From the NCBI GenBank assembly GCA_009667805.1, contig CM019065.1, positions 156,851,322 through 156,915,321 of the forward strand: 64,000 nucleotides of DNA. The letters run 5' to 3'. Below the pieces are notes generated by a model. It saw only the letters and a list, made by a program, of their open reading frames with translations. It had not been told where the DNA came from and did not search any database. Shown here in pieces: positions 1 to 10,993 of this stretch. Positions within the stretch are counted from its first letter, which is position 1. Every line of letters starts with the position of its first letter. The position numbers and the translations under genes are program-made. The DNA comes from Leptobrachium leishanense (Eukaryota > Chordata > Amphibia > Anura > Megophryidae).

Positions 1-77
1 CGGTAAACCCCGCAGTAAACGTTAATGCTCACGCAAGTGCGCGTTAACGTTTGCGTGAAGATTGTAATGTAGCCCTA
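1..77. repeat. End of a GC-patterned MITE-like repeat (partial)
   Basis: The first 77 bases are rich in alternating GCG/AACG motifs and contain the inverted pair aacgttaatg / gcgttaacgtt. They end in attgtaatgtagccct, close to the reverse complement of the start of the element at 50719 (gggctctattacattc). I infer the right end of the same kind of nonautonomous DNA element, with its left part outside the window. No target duplication can be tested. Confidence 0.35.
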
Positions 78-507
78 TGTGTTTAGTGCTGTATGCCAGA
101 AGTTACTTTCTACTAGTTCAGCTGCAGTACAAATGCAACACATGCCGTACACAGCTCAATGTGAATAGTGTATCTACAACAGCTGACATAGAAGGGAGCA
201 AAACCCCAGGCAATCCAAGTACATTCACACCCAACTTCCATCATTAAAATATGCACATATTATCTATGTATAAAAATAAACTGGGTGATATGAATTGTTT
301 TCTTTTTCTCAGCCAGTGCTTTTTAAATCAGTCTTTAGCTCACCACAATCGGTGAGATGACAGACTAAATATAAATAAGATATTGGCTCCTTTATTGTTC
401 ATAATTATTTTGGGTATGCTGTGTGAAAATGAAAGTTATTAAAATCTTGAATGATATTTTTACTCTTATAGTCACAATCAGCATTTAATAGTGTTTTGCG
501 GCACTAT
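78..507. other. Receptor 1 downstream flank, nothing recognised
   Basis: AT-rich sequence 3' of olfactory receptor 1. I see no ORF, RNA gene or recognisable repeat. It would include the receptor's 3' UTR, but no polyadenylation site can be assigned with confidence. Confidence 0.5.
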
Positions 508-1425
508 TTAGCATGTTATTATCTTTGTTAAAGCATTTTTTATCTCTTTGTTTCGCATTGTGTATATCAAAGGGTTTAAAGTGGGAGTCACTGCTAGATA
601 CAGAACTGAGAAGATGTGATCTAAAGTTTCTGAGTTTTCTGAAGGTGGGCTCATATACATGCAGAGGAGTGTACCATAAAACAACAGAAGAACTGTCAGA
701 TGAGAAGTACAAGTTGAGAAAGTTTTCATTCTTTTCTTAGCCACGTTAATCCTTAGGATACTGGATAGTATTTTAGCATATGACATTAGGATGATTAAGA
801 AAGGGCACAGTCCCATAATCACAGCTTCAATATATATCATAGCGTGGAATCCGTCTGTGTTACCACAGGATATCTTAGTAAGAACTTTAATGTCGCAAAA
901 TAGTTGATTAATATTTCTAGAGCTGCAGAAGGATAGACGTGATGCAAACATTGTGACAAAGAGAGAATTGGAAGAGCCAACTACCCAGCTGCAAATGACA
1001 AGTAGGATACAGTTTTTTTTCTTCATAAGTATGGCATAATGTAAAGGGTTGCAGATGGCAACATAACGATCAAACGCCATTGCAGTTAGCAAAACGATTT
1101 CTGTACAAGCCATGGATGTGAAAAAGTACAGCTGAGCAAAGCAGGCAATGAATGAAACTCTGTTGTTACCAGAAAGAATTATGTTCATCAGTTTAGGAAG
1201 TGTCACAGAGCTGTACGACACATCTACAAATGATAAGTTACATAAGAAAAAATACATTGGAATTTGTAGGCGGGGATCAAGATAAACAATGGTAATTATT
1301 ATCAAGTTCCACAAAATGCAAATAAGATACAAAAATCCAAACAGCACAAAAAGAATGTGTTTTGAAGAAGTATTTGAAAACACTACGATATAAAAATCAG
1401 TATTGGCTGTATGGTTTTCAATCAT
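508..1425 (-). CDS. Olfactory receptor 1 (seven-transmembrane GPCR), intact
   Basis: An uninterrupted 305-codon single-exon ORF on the minus strand, normal length for a vertebrate odorant receptor. Seen in order: an N-terminal glycosylation site NHT (residues 4-6), TM1 with the conserved Asn (40), PMYFFLCNLS at the start of TM2 (56-65), the conserved Cys 95, MAFDRYVAIC at the end of TM3 (116-125), extracellular loop 2 cysteines 167, 177 and 187, KTFSTCTSHL at TM6 (234-243) and PTLNPLIYTMRNKE at TM7 (281-294). These are hallmark odorant receptor motifs. The receptor would sit in olfactory neuron cilia and couple to a Gs/olf-type G protein; that role is family knowledge, and the ligand is unknown. 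The C-terminus is short (ends KIITC) but not obviously truncated. It is a paralogue of the receptor at 48304-49242: both start near NHT..TDFYI and share the TM2, TM3 and TM7 motifs. No lesion is visible, so it is probably functional. Confidence 0.95.
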   Translation of the reverse strand: MIENHTANTDFYIVVFSNTSSKHILFVLFGFLYLICILWNLIIITIVYLDPRLQIPMYFFLCNLSFVDVSYSSVTLPKLMNIILSGNNRVSFIACFAQLYFFTSMACTEIVLLTAMAFDRYVAICNPLHYAILMKKKNCILLVICSWVVGSSNSLFVTMFASRLSFCSSRNINQLFCDIKVLTKISCGNTDGFHAMIYIEAVIMGLCPFLIILMSYAKILSSILRINVAKKRMKTFSTCTSHLTVLLLFYGTLLCMYMSPPSENSETLDHIFSVLYLAVTPTLNPLIYTMRNKEIKNALTKIITC

Positions 1426-3536
1426 CCTCAGAATATGAAGATCTGAAATACCAGTGGAAAATATAAAAAAACATATTAAAATACCAAATATAATTTATTA
1501 CGAGAAGCCAATTTTCTATTTCAAACTCAGATTAAACACGTATAAATGTAATGCTGATTTATGAGTAGCTTATAATGAAAAAGTACAGCACTCTTTCAAA
1601 CATTAATATCAATTAATTAATTAATATTAATAGATGTGTAATATCCAGAATGATAGAATGAAATTAATAATGAATTGAAGGGATTACTGAAATATTAAAG
1701 GGAGAGAATAAAAATGTTAATGATAACTTAAGTAAAACACAGTTCAGATAAGTGAATCAAGGTAAAAGGTACTTACATGTCTAAAAGTACAAATAGTAAC
1801 TGATAGACAATTGCTCCCAATATTCATTATATCTTTCCTAGTTGCATGCTTTGTTTTGATGTCTTGTTCATATATTATAGCTTTGAATCCCTTGGTGGAA
1901 GCACAGATGTCTCTGGAGAAATTAATTAGTAATATTGGTTCACAATGTATTTTTATCATGAAAATGGAATCACACATTTTTTTTATCCGAAGCATGTTTA
2001 GGGTCTTGATGCTTTGATCATCATAAATATTGGGAGATTCAAGAGATTTCAGCACCCAAACTGAGTCACATCTGCTAATGCCACTCCCTAGCCAGACATC
2101 CGTTCCCCCACCAGTGATCTTTCATGCCTTGACCAATCCTTAACTTAACCCTAAGGACAGGTACAATGAAAGAGTGGTGATAGCATTCCCCAGAAATGAG
2201 GCAGCACTCATAACTTGGGGTAAATGAGACAGACAGATTTTAATGAAACACAAAAAGCAAATACACACAGTTCAAGGAAGGACCTGGAGACCAAAGGTAG
2301 ATGACATTCTGGCTCCCCCTCCTCCTCAAGTGAACCAGTTCATAGCCACTGCCTATTTTAATCTCCAGACATGAAACAACAGCGTAGATTGCAGTCATAA
2401 GGTGGATATGAATGACGTAGATAGCAGACAGATAACAGACAGACAAGCATAATAGTCTGATAGAGCGGCAATGATTAGCAAACAAATACCATGCAAACCT
2501 GTCACAGCTATTAATCATATTCTACACGGGAGGGAGGGTTGGAAAGGCCTGCAGTGACACACACAGTAATGATATTAGAAATAATAACAGTAACATATAA
2601 ACATAGACAATGGCGATGTTATCAATACCAATATTAACACATAACACAGACACCCTATACCCTTACAGACACAGGGTAACTTGGACATAGCATAGGGTTG
2701 GGGAATAAAATTATGTGTCAGACCCCCCCCCAGAACCCACAGTTCCACACCTCCCAACAGTAATGTGAAGTCCAGATACGCCTAGTTCAAAGTGACTATT
2801 GGCAAAGGAGACAATACTCATGGTAAGGAACAAAATTAATAATGTCTTAGTACAAGGGGTAAGAATAAAATATGAGTGTGATGTGCCCTAATATCATAGA
2901 TTTTGAGTAAAGAATATTTATTTACAATGCATTGAAACACTGTTTGATCCAAGGAAGTCATGAAGGGGCATTAGCGGTATAACATGTACAGCGTAAGTTA
3001 AATCACTGGATAAAAATATAATAATAGAGATGTGTTATTTGACTGTAAACCACACTGAAATTGCTGTATTATTGACCCTACAAACCCACTATTTAACTTC
3101 TACCCTACCTTTACCCTCCTACAACCCTCCATCTTAACTCCAACACTACCTACACATCTACTTTCCCAAGGTTAACTTAACGGCTTTGGTATTTATTTGC
3201 ATGTATTTTACCTGGAAGGATACATTGAGATTTCTCTCGTTTTCTAGTATGTCCTGGGTAAAAAGATGGATAAGTAAAACTCAATGGGCAAATATGCAGG
3301 TTTTATATTGATTTTTACTGTCAATGCACAATGGCATTAGACACATTTTAGATATTCACAGTTTTGTATTTTTTTTAAATGCACAATAGTATTATGCACA
3401 CTTATGGGCATGAAGGAGCTGATAATAGAAAAAAGCAACCTTTTTATATCTCATGTCTCCCAACTGAGTGAGTAAAAGAAAAAGAAGATGGGTGGTATTA
3501 TTCAAAATTATTGGATGAAATCCCATATGGCTGAAG
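1426..3536. other. AT-rich intergenic region upstream of receptor 1
   Basis: About 2.1 kb without a supported gene. It includes a TTAAT-rich stretch near 1605-1630 and a C-run near 2725. The ORFs here (for example 1744-2055 minus) are short, AT-driven and match no family I recognise. Receptor genes of this kind often have non-coding 5' exons upstream; none can be located by eye. Confidence 0.5.
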
Positions 3537-3885
3537 TGGTTATCTCTTCACTCCCAAGGGATTTTTCCAAAAATCCATTGTCAAGAACCAGTGTTTTTTT
3601 TTTGGAAAATCCTTTTTAATTATTTATAGAGAAAGATTATTTGGTAATATTCTCAATGTATTTCTTACTGTAATAGCCTATTTGATAGGCAGATAGCACC
3701 ATTTATTGGCCAAAGGGAGATACTGCAGTTTCAACTGCAGTTCAAGGCTCTATGCATCCCTAGACGATTTGCAAATTTTAAACAGTTTTAGTAATTTAAG
3801 CATCATGCCCACAGAACTGGAGCCCTAAAGCAAATGAAATTTGCGACAAACAAATTTAATTTGCAATTGTACAGCATAGGCCCAG
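3537..3885 (-). repeat. Receptor-upstream homologous block, copy 1
   Basis: This block matches 49563-49880 over about 330 bases, with substitutions and small indels. Shared signatures in the same order are ctcttcact, atttggtaa, ttactgtaata, ggccaaa, aactgcag, ctc.atgcatc, aattttaaacagttttag and gcat.atgcccacag. Copy 2 lies about 320 bp upstream of receptor 2. This copy lies about 2.1 kb upstream of receptor 1. I infer a remnant of the ancestral receptor-gene duplication, possibly with upstream regulatory or 5' exon sequence. A dispersed repeat is the alternative. Confidence 0.55.
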
Positions 3886-4278
3886 ATAATATTAACATGA
3901 TCTTGGGCTGCTGTGTTTGCTACCACTGATTGTGTGTATATATATATATATGCGCACAGTAGTGAAGGGGATAATCCCTATGTAAACTTTCAATAATCCT
4001 TGATAATAAAAATATATGAATATAAATCCAACAGAATTGGTCGTGAAGACAAAGTAAGCAATATGGTGGGTGAAGGATAAAACTACTAGCTGTTTTCAGG
4101 ATGCATCCTTTTTTTGGCAAAACATTCACTGAATGACATTACATTTTAGGGATGGTATAGGTCTTATTTAAAGTGGAATCTAGGCATTTATAGATCTTTT
4201 CTTCCAAACACAACCTTGCTTCCTTCCTTTCTGGTCCCATAGAAGGGTATTCTTTTTTAACTAAGGATAGAATTACAT

Positions 4279-4882
4279 TTGTGAAACATAGAAACATAGA
4301 AAATGTCGGCAGATAAGAACCTTTCGGCCCATCTAGTCTGCCCAATTACATGGATACTTTACCTGGATTTATCTTTTGTTTAGGATAGCCTTATGCCTAT
4401 CCCATGCCTGCTTAAACTCAATCACTGTTTTGGCCTCTACCACTTCTACTGGAAGGCTGTTCCATGTATCCACCACCCTCTCAGTAAAATAATGCTTCCT
4501 GATGTTACTTTTAATCCTTTGCCCCTCTAATCTAAGACTATGTCCTCTTGTTTTGCTACTTTGTTTCCTTTTAAATACACTCCCTTCCTCTACCTTGTGG
4601 ATTCCCTTTATGTATTTAAATGTTTCTATCATATCTCCTCTGTCTCGTCTTTTTTCCAAGCTATACATGTTAAGATCATTAAGCCTTTCCTGGTAACTTT
4701 TCTCCTTCAAGCCGGAAACCATTTTAGTAGCCCTTCTCTGAACTCTCTCTAAGATGTCTATATCCTTCTGGAGATACGGTCTCCAGTACTGCACACAGTA
4801 CTCCAAGTGAGGTCTCACCATTGCTCTGTACAGTGGTATGAGCACTTCCCTTTTCCTACTGCTAATACCTCTCCCTACACAG
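4279..4882 (-). mobile_element. CR1-type LINE, 5'-truncated fragment 1
   Basis: Minus-strand 3' end of a CR1-clade LINE. The ORF at 4369-4845 encodes 158 residues of the C-terminus of ORF2 (PLYRAMVRPHLEYCVQYW ... ending KAILNKR), nearly identical to the same region in the copies at 7688, 39373 and 55258. The 3' end is the family's tail of repeated catagaaa (tttctatg on the sense strand). The element stops abruptly near 4882, the usual result of incomplete reverse transcription. The fragment is dead. Confidence 0.9.
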
Positions 4883-5330
4883 CCTGAAAACAGCCTACTT
4901 TTACCCTTTAACTATGATATACTTTGGGGTTGGGGTTACATCTTTTTTAGCCTGTTCAGGAACATTTCTATTGGTTTTATATTCACATTTTTTATTATTA
5001 ACCCCTTGGCTGCGGAACACTTGTGGGGGATATCAGGTTCACCTACCTATAACAAATGTCACATTGCCTCCTCCGATATGGCCACTGTTGATACAAATAT
5101 AACGCTCTATTGACCCCATATCCTAGCAATTGGCATCAAGCTAATCAAAGGGGATGAAATTTTCAAATTCAGAAAGGTACAGAAAGGATTACATTTCTAT
5201 CCACAGTTTGCCTGTGGATTGCGTAGCGACAGTGTCGCAGAGGCCCTTTCTTTGTTACAAAACAGGAAAATCTTACTATATAAAAAAATATATTTTCAAG
5301 AACATACACACAAACACACACATATATATA
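4883..5330. other. Unassigned sequence between CR1 fragment and Tc1 element
   Basis: About 450 bases with no family I can name. It ends in an ATA/CA-rich simple stretch (about 5306-5330) next to the Tc1 element. It could be the left flank of the Penelope-like element that resumes at 7461, but the translation does not prove it. Confidence 0.4.
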
Positions 5331-5710
5331 CAGTGGCAAGAAAAAGTATGTGAACCCTTTGGGATTACGTGGAGTTTTGCATGAATTGGTCATAAAATGT
5401 GCTCTGATCTTCATCTAAGTCACAACAATTTGAAAAACACAGTCTGCTTAAAATAATACAACACAAACATTATATGTTTTCATGTGTTTATTGAACATAA
5501 CATGTAAACATTCACAGTGCAGGGTGGAAAAAGTATGTGAACCCCTAGCCTAATGACTTCTCCAAGAGCTAATTGGAGCCAGGAGTGAGCCAACCGTGAG
5601 TCAAATCAGTTTGATATTATTGGATGTGTTGCTGAACGCTGTCCTGCCCTTTAAAAACACACACCAGTTTTGGGTTTACTGGTTTCAAAAAGCACTGCCT
5701 GATGTGAACC

Positions 5711-6185
<475 letters not shown>

Positions 6186-6197
6186 ACACACAACACT

Positions 6198-6950
6198 AGG
6201 GCCCCTATTATGCTCCTGGCGGTAAAACGCGAGCGTAGGGGAGGACAAACTGCACCCGCAGTTTCCCCCCCATCTCCCGCATTTTAATGCCAGATTACAA
6301 TGCAGGCGCGAAAAATGCTGCCTGCATTGTTAGCGAGCGTTAAAAATCAGGATGTGTGCGACAGCGCTGAGCGCAGCCGCGCGCATCCTCTCAATGGCGT
6401 CCATAGGACTCAATTGAACTCCCCTCTGCTGGTCATTTGACCAGCCGGATCTTGCATTGCGAGATCTGGCCGGTTGGCGTAGGGATATGCAGGGAAAGAC
6501 GGAGGGGACTTTTTCCCCCGTCTTTCCCTGCTCCCGCCGGCCGGAGGAGGCGACCGGAGCCGTGGTCCTCGCCGCGGGACAGAGGGTAAGTATGGGATTT
6601 TTATTTTATTTTTAAGCTGGTGTTAACGGATTCTGCACCAGCGGAATCCGTTAACACCAGGTCCTGGCTCTGGTTAACTTTTCGTTAACCAGAGCCAGGC
6701 GTTAATCAGCGCTGGTACATTGTAATCCAGCGCTGATTAACGCTTTGCGCTCCCCATGTTAAGTATAGGGAGCGCAAAGTGCAGTGACCTCGCGCTGAAC
6801 AGTGCGAGGTCCCAAACGCAAACATGTTTTTTAATGTGCTGGTAGATCAAAAGCACATTTACCCATACAAAAATCCTATGGGGACCCGTAATGAAACCAC
6901 ACATGCAAGTGATTAATCTAATCAAGATATCCCACTTCTCTATAAAATGT
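6198..6950. mobile_element. Hairpin-chain MITE-like insertion
   Basis: A GC-rich insertion beginning gggcccctattatgctcc inside the Tc1 transposase. It contains consecutive inverted repeats. Five follow one another between 6617 and 6811, with arms of 17, 16, 17, 12 and 8 bp, all perfect: 6617-6633/6644-6660, 6663-6678/6684-6699, 6699-6715/6727-6743, 6743-6754/6768-6779 and 6786-6793/6804-6811. Further hairpins lie upstream, for example agggaaagacgg / ccgtctttccct near 6491-6530. The start resembles the ends at 1-77 and 50719. The right boundary is uncertain, because the sequence from about 6950 looks Penelope-like. No coding potential. Confidence 0.6.
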
Positions 6951-6975
6951 GATCCTAATTCATTGGACCTCCAGA

Positions 6976-7024
6976 GCTCCTGAGGAAACTGCCAAGTGAG
7001 TGGCAGAGAAACGCTTCGTTGAGC
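6976..7024 (+). ncRNA. Hammerhead-ribozyme-like motif (decayed), Penelope-type context
   Basis: The sequence can be laid out as a three-stem hammerhead. Stem I: gctc 6976-6979 with gagc 7021-7024. Core ctgagga: 6980-6986, the family's CUGANGA. Stem II: ctgcca 6989-6994 with tggcag 7001-7006. Core gaaa: 7008-7011. Stem III: acg 7011-7013 with cgt 7017-7019, leaving t7020 at the cleavage position. Unpaired bases at the foot of stem II (aa 6987-6988 and a 7007) depart from the canonical fold. An A/T-rich 3' tail with aataaa follows (about 7250-7290). Hammerheads are known in Penelope-like retroelements. Activity is unproven. Confidence 0.5.
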
Positions 7025-7051
7025 CTATTTGTATGTCAATGTGAATAATTA

Positions 7052-7196
7052 CAAAAAAAATGGCGTTGCGCCCATACTCACCGGAGCGGCTGCAACAACC
7101 AGGAGTAAAGGCCCAGTTAATGTATAAAACATAACAAGGGAAAAAAGTGTCATCTGCGCTCGTTTCTATGTATTCCATGTGCAATTTTTTCCCTTG
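7052..7196. mobile_element. 145-bp insertion flanked by 15-bp direct repeats
   Basis: The 15-mer caatgtgaataatta occurs at 7037-7051 and again at 7197-7211, directly flanking this segment, as expected for a target-site duplication of a retrotransposed insert. The insert begins with an A-run. Its second half is a fold-back, with caagggaaaaaa near 7135 and ttttttcccttg at 7185-7196. I do not recognise the family. No tRNA-like A/B box is obvious. Confidence 0.5.
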
Positions 7197-7464
7197 CAAT
7201 GTGAATAATTATTTGTTACTTGTTTGGTGTGCAAATGCACATTTTTTAAATAATTAAAATAAAGGTTTATTTTTATTAGTACCACAATCATAAGGGAGAT
7301 ATTCTTCTCTACTACGAGGAGGAACGTTTTTCTATTATTTTAAGCAGACTGTGTTTTTCAAATTGTTGTGACTTAGATGAAGATCAGAGAACATTTTATG
7401 ACCAATTCATGCAAAACTCCACGTAATCCCAAAGGGTTCACATACTTTTTCTTGCAACTTTATA

Positions 7465-7690
7465 TATATATTCCGATTTTCAATTTATCATCTAAACAGC
7501 TGACCTCAGATCATGTCAGCTTACTTTCTAAGGGCTTAACGTTTGTCCCCACGTCTACACCAACTGATTTTGATCTAGAGGTGGAAGCATATAAATTACA
7601 AAGGACTTTGATCCTACAAGAAAAATCCAATGTATCATATACTCAACCTAACCCGTTCAGATTACGAAATACACATGAAGTTGTGAACAT
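7465..7690 (+). pseudogene. Penelope-like protein, N-terminal fragment
   Basis: Translation reads IFNLSSKQLTSDHVSLLSKG followed by LTFVPTSTPTDFDLEVEAYK. The pattern NLS-x-LT-x(4)-SLLSKGL-F-P-T is the characteristic N-terminal block of Penelope-like reverse transcriptases. The reading frame is open until it runs into the CR1 3' tail at about 7688. Its continuation is the fragment at 15275. It is a fragment of a broken gene, not a gene in its own right. Confidence 0.75.
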
Positions 7691-7775
7691 AGAAACATAG
7701 AAACATAGAAAAATGTTGGCAGATAAGAACCTTTTGGCCCATCTAGTCTGCCCAATTACATGGATACTTAACCTG

Positions 7776-10626
7776 GATTTATCTTTTGTTTAGGATAGCC
7801 TTATGCCTATCCCATGCTTGCTTAAATTCATTTACTGTTTTGGCCTCTACCACTTCAACTGGAAGGCTGTTCCATGTGTCCACCACCCTCTCAGTGAAAT
7901 AATGCTTCCTGATGTTACTTTTAAACCTTTGCCCCTCTAATCTAAGACTATGTCCTCTTGTTTTGCTACTTTGTTTCCTTTTAAATATACTCCCTTCCTC
8001 TACCTTGTGGATTCCCTTTATGTATTTAAATGTTTCTATCATATCTCCTCTGTCTTGTCTTTTTTCCAAGCTGTACATGTTAAGATCATTAAGCCTTTCC
8101 TGGTAACTTTTCTCCTTCAAGCCGTACACCATTTTAGTAGCCCTTCTCTGAACTCTCTCTAAGATGTCTATATCCTTCTGGAGATACGGTCTCCAGTACT
8201 GCACACAGTACTCCAAGTGAGGTCTCACCAGTGCTCTGTACAGTGGCATGAGCACTTCCCTTTTCCTACTGCTAATACCTCTCCCTACACAACCAAGCAT
8301 TCTGCTAGCATTTCCTGCTGCTCTATTACATTGACTACTTACCCTTAGATCCTCTGAAATAATAACCCCTAAATCCCTTTCCTCAGATGTTGAGGTTAGG
8401 ACTGTATCAAATATTCTATATTCAGCCCTTGGGTTTTTACGTCCCAGGTGCATTATCTTGCACTTATCCACATTAAAACTCAATTGCCACAGCTCCGACC
8501 ATTTTTTTAGTTTACCTAAATCATTTGTCATTTGGCTGATCCCTCCAGGAACGTCAACCCTGTTGCAAATCTTTGTGTCATCAGCAAAAAGACATACTTT
8601 TCCATTAATACCTTCTGCAATATCACTAATAAAAATATTAAAGAGAATGGGTCCAAGTACTGACCCCTGAGGTATCCCACTGGTAACAAGACCTTGCGCC
8701 GAATAAACTCCATTTACCACAACCCTCTGTTGCCTGTCACTCAGCTACTGCCTAATCCATTCAACAATATTGGAATCCAAGATTAAAGATTGCAATTTAT
8801 TGATAAGCCTTCTATGCGGAACAGTATCAAAAGCCTTACTGAAATCTAAATAAGCAATGTCTACTGCACCACCTGTGTCTATTATTTTTGTTACCCAATC
8901 AAAAAAATCAATAAGATTAGTTTGGCATGATCTCCCTGAGGTAAACCCATGTTGTTTCTGATCCTGTAATCTATGTGTTTTTAGATGTTCAACAATCCTT
9001 TCCTTTAACATGGTTTCCATTAATTTCCCCACTACTGATGTAAGACTAACTGGCCTATAGTTCCCCCGATTCCTCCCTACTACCCTTCTTGTAAATGGGC
9101 ACAACATTTGCTAATTTCCAGTCTTCTGGGACGACTCCCATTAACAAGGATTGGTTAAATAAATCTGTTAACGGTTTTGCTATTAAATCACTGAGCTCTT
9201 TTAATAATTTAGGGTGGATCCCATCAGGCCCCATTGACTTATTTGTCTTTACTTTAGACAGCTGCTGTAGAACCTCCTCCTCTGTAAACTGATATGTAAA
9301 TGTCTCGTTAGTGTTTCCTCCTAACTGAGGTCCCTTTCCTTCCTTTTCTTCTGCAAAGACTGAACAAAAATATTCATTGAGGCAGTCAGCGAGACTTTTA
9401 TCCTCTTCTACATACCTTCCTTCCTTTGTTTTTAATCTAACTAATCCTTGTTTTACTTTTCTTTTCTTGTTTATGTATCTAAAAAATGTTTTGTCCCCCT
9501 TTTTTACTGACTGAGCTATTTTCTCTTCTGCGTGTGCTTTGAAAGCTCTTATAAATTGCTTTGCCTCTTTCTGCCTAATCTTATAGGTTTGCCTATCTTC
9601 TTCACTCTGAGTTTTTTTATAATTATTGAATGCTGTCTTTTTGTTCTTTACTATTTTGGCCACTTCTGCAGAGTACCACAGTGGTTTCTTCCCTCTTTTG
9701 TTTTTGCTAACAAGCCTAATTCAATTGCCTGTGGCCTTCAATAATGCTTCCTTTAAATAATCCCATTTCTCCTGGACTCTCTTTAAACTCCTCCAGTTTG
9801 ATAATGACTCCTTCACACATAATCTCATTTTAGAAAAATCTGTTTTTTTAAAGTCTAAAACTTTTATTTTTGTGTGGTGCGGCTCCATCCCTGTTCTTAT
9901 ATTAAACCATACTGACTGGTGATCACTAGATCCCAAATTTTCACCTACAACAACGTCCGATACCAAACCTCCATTTGTGAGTATTAAATCCAATATGGCC
10001 TCTTTACGGGTCGGCTCCTCAACTACTTGTGTTAGAGATAATCCCAGTAGGGAGTTTAGAATATTTGTACTCCTGGTGCACCCAGCTGTTTTGGTTTTCC
10101 AGTTCACATCAGGAAGATTAAAGTCCCCCATGATAATAACTTCCCCCTTCATTGCCATTTTGGCTATTTCCTCAAACAGTAGATTATCTAGCTCTTCTAC
10201 TTGTCCAGGGGGTCTATAGATCACACCTACACGAGTTACTGTATGATTGCCAAATGTTAGCGTAACCCAAACTGACTCTATATTCACCTCGCTCACTTTT
10301 ATTTGGTTCGTTTTTATGTTGTTTTTCACATACAGGGCCACTCCTCCTCCTTTCCTACCTTCTCTGTCTTTTCTATATAAAGAGTACCCTGGTATTGTTA
10401 TGTCCCAGTTATTTTTCTCACTGAACCATGTCTCAGTAACCGCCACTAAATCTACTTTTTCAGCTGCCATCATTGCCTCCAGTTCATTGATTTTATTGAC
10501 TAAACTGCGAGCATTTATAGACACGACTCTGAGCTTGTCATTTTTTCCCCTGCATGTTGCTTGCACCCTCCGATTTAGTTTTGGGGGACAATCAGGCAGA
10601 TTGTTTTTTACCCTTTTGTCCCACCT
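7776..10626 (-). pseudogene. CR1 ORF2: apurinic endonuclease plus reverse transcriptase, broken
   Basis: Read on the minus strand. 10566-9721 encodes the AP-type endonuclease, with SINARSLVNK, VAVTETWFSE, GVIYRPPG, GDFNLPDVNW and SSDHQSVWF marking the usual catalytic blocks. 9663-9055, 9107-8745 and 8720-7779 encode the reverse transcriptase: PDGIHPKLLK, LDFSKAFDTVPH, the FADD catalytic box in LFADDTKICN, then the C-terminal region ending KAILNKR. Compared with the copy at 55562, the breaks are a TGA at about 9719 (Cys codon there), a frameshift near 9060 and a TAG at about 8745 (Trp codon there). These are single-base lesions, so the copy is moderately old. The protein would nick target DNA and prime reverse transcription, but this copy cannot make it whole. 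Confidence 0.92.
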
Positions 10627-10993
10627 CCTAGTTTAAATATTTCTTTGTGAAACCTTTGAATTTCTCACTGAGAACATATGTTCCCCTATGAGTAAGATGC
10701 AAACCATCTTTTTTATACAGTTCCTTTCTGCTCCAATTAGAGCTATCATGGGACACAAAGCCAAATCCTTGCTCCCGACACCATTCCCGAAGCCACAAAT
10801 TAAATTCCCTATTGCGCATCTGCCTATCCGGAATGTTATGCACAGGCAAAACTTCAGAGAATGACACAGTGGACGCAATCTGCTGTATTTCACCTCCAAC
10901 AACACAAAAATCTTCCTTAATCTCAGAAACCTCATTGCTAGCCAAGTCATTTGTTCCTAGATGGACTAGAACATCCACTTCCCCTTGCTGCTT

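Noticed and set aside
1744..2055. 103-codon minus-strand ORF near receptor 1
   Set aside because: AT-rich, no domain or motif, and the region otherwise looks intergenic.
2220..2763. Possible solo LTR (minus-strand start tgttgggaggtg)
   Set aside because: No matching end with a target duplication could be found, and no primer site or polypurine tract.
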